From Lachnospiraceae bacterium UBA3821 (GTDB taxonomy: Bacteria; Bacillota; Clostridia; Lachnospirales; Lachnospiraceae), in contig DFDT01000191.1 in NCBI GenBank assembly GCA_002368865.1, forward strand, positions 1 through 5,721: a stretch of 5,721 bases of DNA, in the 5' to 3' direction. The translations under genes were made by a program, and so were the position numbers. Position 1 is the first letter of the stretch. Each line of letters begins with the position of its first letter. The notes beneath the pieces were generated by a model. The model saw only the letters and a program-made list of their open reading frames with translations, was not told the DNA's origin and did no database searches. This document shows, piece after piece, positions 1-4,372 of the stretch.

Positions 1-803
1 CAGAGAATGATCCGGAATTTACAGACGTCATAACGGATTTTTTTGAAGATGTATATAATGCTATGACAAACATAAGAAATATAGAAAACCACAATGTAAT
101 GCAGGGTTCTGATGCTGACATAGATATTTTTAAGATTCACTTGTGGGAATTGTTTATTTTCACCTTTGTATACTTGCGACATATTGGAAATTATAAAGCA
201 ATGAACAGTATTTTAACGCATACATATTTCCTTGAATCTTCTATATTTGGAGGAGATTTACGGGCAAATAATTACACTAAATTCAGACATCATAGCAGGT
301 TGATTGAAGAAGGATACAAACCGATGTCAGAATATAAAAATAAGTTTACACTTTTGGGGGATGTGATTTGTCACCAGAGAGTATTTGCCAATTTATTCAT
401 GTGAAGCAATAGCGGAAGCCGATTTGTTTCTATATCAGGTTTGCAATGGTTTAAATCTGAGTGCAGGAGACAATAATTTCCACGGTATTTATTGGTTCCC
501 TAATTTTTATGTCTATGCACAAAATAGGGGATTGGAATGGAGAAAAATGTGTTCTCGGGCTTATTGTAAAAAGATGTTTGATCTATTCGGAGTAGATAGT
601 ATTAGTGCGCTGAAAGAGTGTATTGCTAAGTGTGTGTATGAACGTGACATGGGATATCGGGAAAGTTTTGATGCAGCGCCGGCAATTACAAATTTTATTA
701 AGGTCGAGGAGATAGGGAGTTTGAATTAGCGGCAAATATGGTGGTTAGAGAAAGGTTGATTAATCAGGGATACGAAGGGGGTACAATCTATGGGTATAAA
801 TGA
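1..803 (+). pseudogene. Decayed gene of unknown family, 5' part outside window, two frameshifts
   Basis: The reading frame is already open at the left edge (codons from base 3, first residues ENDPEF), so the real start lies outside the window and the ATG at 63 is internal. The frame stops at 402-404, but coherent protein continues in the +1 frame from about 367 (for example EADLFLYQV, WFPNFYVYA) until a TAG at 727-729. It then continues in the original frame (REFELAANMVVRERLINQGY) to TGA at 801-803. The first shift must lie in 367-401 and the second in about 702-726. The restored product is soluble-looking, rich in aromatic and charged residues, with no membrane segment. I do not recognise the family. 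What is visible is only the C-terminal ~260 residues of a longer protein. The true 3' end overlaps the SIR2-like gene start, so the two were probably translated together. Two independent shifts favour a pseudogene; sequencing error is the alternative. Confidence 0.7.
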
Positions 804-1104
804 ACTGATAAAAAATGCAATACAGTTGACAGGACATCAACCCTTTCTTTTCGTTGGTTCCGGCTTGAGTAAGCGTTATTTGGGTTCAGAGAAATGGGAT
901 GAATTGTTAAGGCTGTTTTGCACAGAGTACAGTGGTAATGAGTTCCAATACGATATCATCTTTTTGAATGAAGAAGAGATAGATTGTGGTGAATTATTAA
1001 ACTATTTGCAAAACTATTTAAAGAAAAATACATCCAGATGTCTTAATGGAAATTCTGAGCTAAAGAGATTGATTCGTATGTATGATCTGCTAAAATATAA
1101 ATAA
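790..1104 (+). pseudogene. Truncated SIR2-like (NADase-type) protein remnant
   Basis: The 104-residue product begins with a helix followed by PFLFVGSGLSKRYLG (residues 18-32) and WDELLRLFC. This is the form of the Rossmann nucleotide-binding loop (GAGxS-like, here GSGLS at 23-27) seen at the N terminus of SIR2-like bacterial defence proteins such as DSR-type and ThsA-type NADases. Those proteins have SIR2 domains of roughly 250-300 residues and depend on a later Asn-containing motif (TTNYD-like) and a catalytic His; neither is present here. The tail after about residue 60 (ending LIRMYDLLKYK) does not continue the SIR2 fold in any way I can recognise, and could be the original C terminus joined by an internal deletion. 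A strong RBS, GAAGGGGG at 774-781, lies 8 bases before the ATG. The start overlaps the end of the upstream decayed gene by 14 bases. It is probably inactive; a short NAD-binding protein is possible but less likely. Confidence 0.65.
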
Positions 1105-1127
1105 AAATATCCCGACCAAATCATCCA

Positions 1128-1150
1128 ATAGTGCGAACACCTAGAATCAG
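1128..1150 (+). repeat. Direct repeat, copy 1 (ATAGTGCGAACACC core)
   Basis: The 14-base core ATAGTGCGAACACC at 1128-1141 is followed by TAGAATCAG. The same core recurs exactly at 1196-1209, followed by ACAATCAG, so the copies match over about 21 of 23 positions with one gap. The two starts are 68 bases apart. The sequences before both copies also share ACC..ATCAT at slightly different spacing. The function is unknown. Confidence 0.7.
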
Positions 1151-1191
1151 TGGGGGGATATATTTATTATTTCCAAATATAACATACCATC

Positions 1192-1287
1192 ATGTATAGT
1201 GCGAACACCACAATCAGGTACAAGGACAGTATAGCAGAGTCTAAGCAGAAATTCAATAGTAAAATATTGGCGAAATATGAGGATTGA
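1192..1287 (+). CDS. Possible 31-residue ORF, doubtful
   Basis: An ATG at 1192 opens 31 codons ending in TGA at 1285-1287. The product is hydrophilic and lysine-rich (YKDSIAESKQKFNSKILAK), with a composition like a helical segment of a real protein. There is no Shine-Dalgarno sequence before the ATG (the preceding bases are AATATAACATACCATC), and the next frame continues with MRIDVETGTMDYKPII from 1277. It is best read as a fragment of a former gene rather than an expressed peptide. I cannot assign a family. Confidence 0.2.
   Translation: MYSANTTIRYKDSIAESKQKFNSKILAKYED
1196..1217 (+). repeat. Direct repeat, copy 2 (ATAGTGCGAACACC core)
   Basis: This is the second copy of the repeat described at 1128. 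It lies inside the small open frame that starts at 1192, where it would encode YSANTTIR; copy 1 in the equivalent phase runs into a TAG. The 68-base period would fit one repeat plus one spacer of a CRISPR array, but only two copies exist and similarity fades after 23 bases, so a local duplication or paired protein-binding site is equally possible. Confidence 0.65.
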
Positions 1288-1358
1288 TGTGGAGACGGGA
1301 ACGATGGACTATAAGCCAATAATATAGAGCAAATAATATAAGAATATAGAGGAAAAAC

Positions 1359-2000
1359 ATGAACTATATCGGTATGCCCTTGGGAATGTGGGCGTTATTT
1401 CAAAAATCATTCCGCCAAAATTTAATCACTGTCCTTGGCTATGATACGTCTACCGCCAGACAGATCACTGCATCTGCCAAGCCCAAATACAAATCTATCA
1501 TTGCGAAGCTCCCGGAGTTTGAGCCGGAGGACCGCTTCCGCATGAACATTGTAAGTTGTGCCATGCTGTCGGCATTCTGCCTGAGCATGCCGGGGAGACC
1601 GACGGTGGAGAAGCTGACGGAGTATTACGGGAAGTCCATGATGACAGGTGCCATGAAATGGTTTTGCAGGCAGAGCGGTAAGAAGAAATTCACCCCCAAG
1701 GACATTCAGGGGATGAAGGACACGGCGAAACTCAGGGCTGCCGACAGAAATCCGTATTCATGGAACATGGAATTTTATGAGTATGCGGATGGGAGCGGTT
1801 ATGAGGCGCGGTTTACGGCGTGCGGGATCTGCACGTTGATGAAGGAGCTGGGACTGTATGACTTGGTGCCGGCAATGTGTAGGCTGGATTACACTATGAG
1901 CGAGGCAGGCGGAGCGTCGGTGTTTGTGCGGGAGCAGACGCTGGCATCCGGCGGGGCGTATTGCGATTGCGGGTACAAGAAACTGGAGGTGACGCAATAG
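1359..2000 (+). CDS. L-2-amino-thiazoline-4-carboxylic acid hydrolase family protein
   Basis: The 213-residue soluble protein matches the ATC hydrolase-like family (PF14196) as I know it. In Pseudomonas the named enzyme opens the ring of L-2-amino-thiazoline-4-carboxylate to N-carbamoyl-L-cysteine on the way to L-cysteine. Many gut anaerobes carry homologues whose substrate has not been shown. Visible family signatures are MPLGMWALF (6-14), AKPKYKSIIAKLPEFE (40-55), NPYSWNMEFYEYADGSGYE (131-149), the cysteine-bearing FTACGICTLMKELGLYDL (152-169), MCRLDYTMSEAGG (173-185) and the C-terminal TLASGGAYCDCGY (194-206). Cys155, Cys158, Cys174, Cys202 and Cys204 are candidates for catalysis or metal binding. 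The start is supported by AGAGG at 1348-1352, 6 bases before the ATG. It ends one base before the AlbA_2-type regulator gene, so the two are almost certainly co-transcribed. Family assignment is good; the true substrate is unknown. Confidence 0.85.
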   Translation: MNYIGMPLGMWALFQKSFRQNLITVLGYDTSTARQITASAKPKYKSIIAKLPEFEPEDRFRMNIVSCAMLSAFCLSMPGRPTVEKLTEYYGKSMMTGAMKWFCRQSGKKKFTPKDIQGMKDTAKLRAADRNPYSWNMEFYEYADGSGYEARFTACGICTLMKELGLYDLVPAMCRLDYTMSEAGGASVFVREQTLASGGAYCDCGYKKLEVTQ

Positions 2001-2001
2001 A

Positions 2002-3441
2002 ATGGCATTAGCAGAGATTATCAAGAATTTAATATCTCGCACTGATGAGGAAGAGTGGTTTGAATTTAAGGAAAACTGGTATGAACCGGATGGGATTGGG
2101 GAATATATCTCTGCGCTGTCGAATGCAGCCGCTGAAAACGGGGAGGAGTTTGGATATCTTATATGGGGAGTTAGAAATAGTGACCATGCACTCATAAATA
2201 CAAGTTTCAATTTTAATCGCGATGTAAAGAATGAGCCATTGCAGCATTATTTAGCGTGGAAAGTTAAACCGGATTTGAATTTCCGATTTAAGGAAGAAGA
2301 GATCAATGGCAATAGAGTAGTGGTGCTGATGATTCCGGCAGCAAGGAAAATTCCTACAGAATTTGATAAAGTCCGTTATATCAGAATTGGTTCAAGCAAA
2401 GAGGATGTTCGTAAGTTCCCAGACAGAGAAGCTTATCTATTTAGTGTTTTGAGAAATGGAATTCCTACCATCGAAAATATAGAATCGGAATATCAGGACC
2501 TTACCTTTGACAAATTATTTATGTATTACGCGACAAAGAAAGTACCGATTAATAGGAAAACTTTTAAGAAAAATCTGGGGTTACTTACAGAAAATGGTAA
2601 ATACAATTTAATGGCGCAGCTTTTATCCGACAATAGTCATATTTCCATACGTTTTTCAATTTTTAATGGTACTACAAAAGCATCAAAGATGTATCTGGTG
2701 CGGGAGTTTGGAAATGAATGTTTATTGATATCGCTTGATAAGATTCTGGAATATGGTGAGGTATTGAATGAACCGCAGGCGGATGAACGGAATAGAAAGA
2801 CGACAAGAGATGAAGTGCCGCTCTTTCATGCAGGGGCTTTTTCGGAGGCGGTGATCAATGCCATTTTGCATAACCATTGGGTGGAAGAAAATGCTCCCAT
2901 GTTTACGGTGTTCAAAGATAGAATTGAAATTTTATCTAGGGGAAAATTGCCGCCGAAACAGACAATAGAGGGATTTTACCTTGGAGAGTCTGTTCCGGTA
3001 AACAAGAAATTGTCTGATTTGTTTTTGCAGCTTCATATCAGTGAACGTTCAGGGAGGGGTGTGCCGAAGATTGTTGAGGTATACGGAAAAGAGGCAATAG
3101 AGTTTCATGATAATACCATACTTGTAAAAATTCCGTTAGAACGGTTAGAGCAGGACGAAGAAACAAAAAATGCCCAAAATGTAAAAAAAATAAACTTCAT
3201 TCAAAAAAATGAGCGAAGTTTGAGCGAAGTTTTGAGCGAAGTTCTGTCCAAAAAGGATTATGATAAAATGGAACCTATAATTTTATATTTAGAGAAAAAT
3301 GGTGAAATTTCTCCTAAAGAGGCAGAGCGGGTGACTGGGAAATCGGCTGCAACAGTGAGAAGGTATTTAAAGAATTTGAGTGAAGCAGGAGTAGTTGTAG
3401 CGTACGGAAGCACCACAAATATTATATATCGTCTTGTGTAA
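2002..3441 (+). CDS. AlbA_2 (Schlafen-like) ATP-binding transcriptional regulator with winged helix
   Basis: The 479-residue protein has three parts. Residues about 16-145 form an AlbA_2/Schlafen-type domain, shown by EEEWFEFKENW, the ALSNAAAE(N)GE helix and GYLIWGVRN, followed by KVRYIRIGSS. Residues about 270-380 form an ATPase-like domain (HATPase_c_4 type), with AFSEAVINAILHNHW (279-293), the strand FTVFKDRIEILSRGKLP and the glycine loop ERSGRGVPKIVE (348-359). Residues about 420-479 form a winged helix-turn-helix with GEISPKEAERVTGKSAATV (434-452) and a wing ending in NIIYRLV. The linker (385-418) is charged, lysine-rich and partly repetitive. Proteins of this build are usually annotated as putative transcriptional regulators, and some relatives sit in defence or mobile contexts. 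A GGAGGT RBS at 1985-1990 lies inside the upstream gene, whose stop is one base before this ATG. It may regulate its own operon; the target is not shown by the sequence. Confidence 0.85.
   Translation: MALAEIIKNLISRTDEEEWFEFKENWYEPDGIGEYISALSNAAAENGEEFGYLIWGVRNSDHALINTSFNFNRDVKNEPLQHYLAWKVKPDLNFRFKEEEINGNRVVVLMIPAARKIPTEFDKVRYIRIGSSKEDVRKFPDREAYLFSVLRNGIPTIENIESEYQDLTFDKLFMYYATKKVPINRKTFKKNLGLLTENGKYNLMAQLLSDNSHISIRFSIFNGTTKASKMYLVREFGNECLLISLDKILEYGEVLNEPQADERNRKTTRDEVPLFHAGAFSEAVINAILHNHWVEENAPMFTVFKDRIEILSRGKLPPKQTIEGFYLGESVPVNKKLSDLFLQLHISERSGRGVPKIVEVYGKEAIEFHDNTILVKIPLERLEQDEETKNAQNVKKINFIQKNERSLSEVLSEVLSKKDYDKMEPIILYLEKNGEISPKEAERVTGKSAATVRRYLKNLSEAGVVVAYGSTTNIIYRLV
3183..3243 (+). repeat. 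Linker repeats, A-runs and inverted repeat inside the regulator gene
   Basis: Three copies of GAGCGAAGTT start at 3211, 3222 and 3234, so the periods are 11 and 12 bases. Copies 2 and 3 encode SEVL in the same phase, while copy 1 is read one base out of phase as ERSL. Just upstream are an A8 run (3183-3190) and an A7 run (3203-3209). Both contain X XXY YYZ heptamers in the reading phase (A AAA AAA at 3183-3189 and A AAA AAT at 3204-3210). The arms AAACTTCATTC (3192-3202) and GAGCGAAGTTT (3211-3221) pair at 9 of 11 positions around an A-rich loop. All this sits in the linker between the ATPase-like domain and the winged helix. Confidence 0.7.
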
Positions 3442-3481
3442 GTGGAAAATAAGTCATTGATAACAGGAGGAAAGACTGCCT

Positions 3482-3592
3482 ATGAACAACAAAAAATTCA
3501 CCAAGCTGGCCATTACCTCCATCCTCGGCATTCTGTCTGCCATCAGCGGGGCGGCGGTAGCGGAGTTTGTGAAAGCGTTTAGGAAGGATTGA
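3482..3592 (+). CDS. Small hydrophobic protein, 36 residues
   Basis: The ORF from ATG 3482 to TGA 3590-3592 encodes MNNKKFTKLAITSILGILSA and 16 more residues ending EFVKAFRKD. It has a basic N terminus (KK at 4-5, K8), a hydrophobic alanine/isoleucine-rich stretch at about 9-30 that could span a membrane once, and a basic tail (KAFRKD). A textbook AGGAGG at 3465-3470 lies 11 bases upstream, which strongly suggests it is translated. It sits 40 bases after the regulator gene and 27 bases before the MBL-fold gene, so it is likely part of the same transcript. I do not recognise a family. A small membrane peptide, an inner-membrane accessory protein or a type I toxin-like peptide would each fit the composition, but no antisense RNA or partner is evident. 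Confidence 0.6.
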   Translation: MNNKKFTKLAITSILGILSAISGAAVAEFVKAFRKD

Positions 3593-3619
3593 GATCAAAC
3601 ATCATAGAGGAGGCTTAAT

Positions 3620-4294
3620 ATGACAGAGAACATCACAGAAAATATTACAGTATTTACCCATAACAGTATCCGGATCAGGACCGGAGGCGAGGGCGCCGGA
3701 AACGGAAATATCTACATCGATCCGTTTCAGATGAAGATTGCGCCGAAGGATGCGGATTTTATTCTAATCACGCATGATCACTTTGATCATTTTTCGGTGG
3801 AAGATATTGAGAAAGCGGCGTGTGATCACACGATTCTGGTGGTGCCGGAGAAGATGCGGGACAAGGCGCAGGAAGCGGCCAAGCTTGTCAGCCAAATCAT
3901 CACGGTGGAGCCGGGAAAATCATATGAGCTGAGCGGGCAGGAGGAAAGGCTGGAGTTTGAAACGGTTCCCGCGTACAACCTGTTGAAGCCTTTCCACCCC
4001 AAGAGCGCAGGATGGGTAGGTTACATTCTGAAGATAGAAGGAAGGCGCATCTATATTGCCGGGGACACTGATGCCACGAAGGAAGCGAAGGCGGTAAAGT
4101 GTGATGTTGCTTTGGTGCCGGTTGGCGGTACCTATACCATGGATGCAAAGAAAGCGGCGGAGCTGGTGAATGATCTGCAGCCTGCAGTGGCGATACCGGT
4201 TCATTATGGAAGTGTCGTAGGCAGCCCGGAGGATGCGCGGATATTTGCAGCCAATGTGAAAGCGCCGGTCAAAGTGGAGATCAAAATTCTGTAA
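3620..4294 (+). CDS. MBL-fold metal-dependent hydrolase
   Basis: The 224-residue cytoplasmic protein belongs to the metallo-beta-lactamase superfamily (UlaG/UPF0173-like branch of Zn-dependent hydrolases). Visible in order: an N-terminal strand with HNSIRI (14-19), the strand IYIDPF (31-36), the metal-binding THDHFDHF (51-58; His52, His54, Asp56, His57), VPAYN (116-120) followed by KPFHPKSAGWVGY (123-135), GDTDA (148-152; Asp149 as bridging ligand) and PVHYGS (193-198; His195). The length is usual for single-domain members. The family's PAYN...FHPK...GWVGY block takes the place where many MBL enzymes have a single His ligand. Substrates are not known for this subgroup; phosphodiester or lactone hydrolysis is conceivable. 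GAGGAGG at 3607-3613, 6 bases before the ATG, fixes the start. It is the last gene of the apparent operon, followed by the argS promoter. Confidence 0.87.
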   Translation: MTENITENITVFTHNSIRIRTGGEGAGNGNIYIDPFQMKIAPKDADFILITHDHFDHFSVEDIEKAACDHTILVVPEKMRDKAQEAAKLVSQIITVEPGKSYELSGQEERLEFETVPAYNLLKPFHPKSAGWVGYILKIEGRRIYIAGDTDATKEAKAVKCDVALVPVGGTYTMDAKKAAELVNDLQPAVAIPVHYGSVVGSPEDARIFAANVKAPVKVEIKIL

Positions 4295-4299
4295 AATAC

Positions 4300-4322
4300 A
4301 TTCGGTTGCAAGAATTCCGAAT
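4300..4322 (+). repeat. Inverted repeat around the argS -35 region
   Basis: ATTCGG at 4300-4305 and CCGAAT at 4317-4322 are exact reverse complements separated by 11 bases that include the -35 hexamer. No T-run follows, so it does not look like an intrinsic terminator for the upstream gene. It could be an operator or chance. Confidence 0.35.
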
Positions 4323-4334
4323 TTAGGGTATAGT
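4306..4334 (+). promoter_or_regulatory. Sigma-A-type promoter for argS
   Basis: TTGCAA (4306-4311) resembles the -35 hexamer and TATAGT (4329-4334) the -10 hexamer, with an ideal 17-base spacer. Transcription would begin near 4341, giving a short leader of about 30 bases before the argS ATG. This leaves no room for a T-box or other riboswitch. Confidence 0.65.
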
Positions 4335-4346
4335 AATAAATATTAC
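4333..4346 (+). promoter_or_regulatory. Palindrome at argS transcription start, possible operator
   Basis: GTAATAAATATTAC has perfect 6-base arms (GTAATA/TATTAC) around AA. It overlaps the last two bases of the -10 hexamer and the expected start point, where a bound repressor would block transcription. Its core AATAAATATT fits the AATWWWWATT centre of ArgR/AhrC boxes, but the outer TG/CA of the consensus is GT/AC here. An arginine-responsive operator is an inference only. Confidence 0.35.
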
Positions 4347-4372
4347 CTAACAGGATCAGAGAGGACTTTATC

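Larger units (their letters stand above)
1105..1358. other. Non-coding/relic interval with direct repeats and coding scraps
   Basis: This AT-rich stretch separates the broken SIR2 unit from the next operon. It contains the pair of direct repeats listed separately. One 31-codon frame, ATG at 1192 to TGA at 1285-1287 (product MYSANTTIRYKDSIAESKQK onward), looks protein-like but has no RBS. It overlaps a second short frame, 1277-1327 (MRIDVETGTMDYKPII). Together they could be a frameshifted gene remnant. I see no hairpin followed by a T-run that would terminate the left unit, and no -35/-10 pair with good spacing for the gene at 1359, although AT-rich -10-like hexamers (TAATAT at 1320 and 1334) are present. 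Confidence 0.5.

Noticed and set aside
352..366. TTTTGGGGG as a programmed +1 slippage site for the left-edge gene
   Set aside because: In the +1 frame a TGA at 364-366 lies just after the run, so slippage here would terminate at once; the true frame change must be after 366 where no slippery sequence is seen.
1128..1217. A genuine CRISPR array
   Set aside because: Only two imperfect copies exist, similarity is limited to about 23 bases, there is no third repeat at the same period on either side and no cas gene in the window.
1758..2247. Minus-strand frames across the ATC hydrolase/regulator junction
   Set aside because: They are antisense to two clearly recognisable genes, with no convincing RBS and no recognisable protein features.
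3900..4204. Minus-strand frames inside the MBL-fold gene
   Set aside because: They are shadows of a gene with clear catalytic motifs; the products are Cys/Pro/Arg-rich with no domain features.
4295..4372. T-box riboswitch or terminator before argS
   Set aside because: The leader after the promoter is only about 30 bases, there is no T-box sequence, and the inverted repeat at 4300-4322 is not followed by a T-run.
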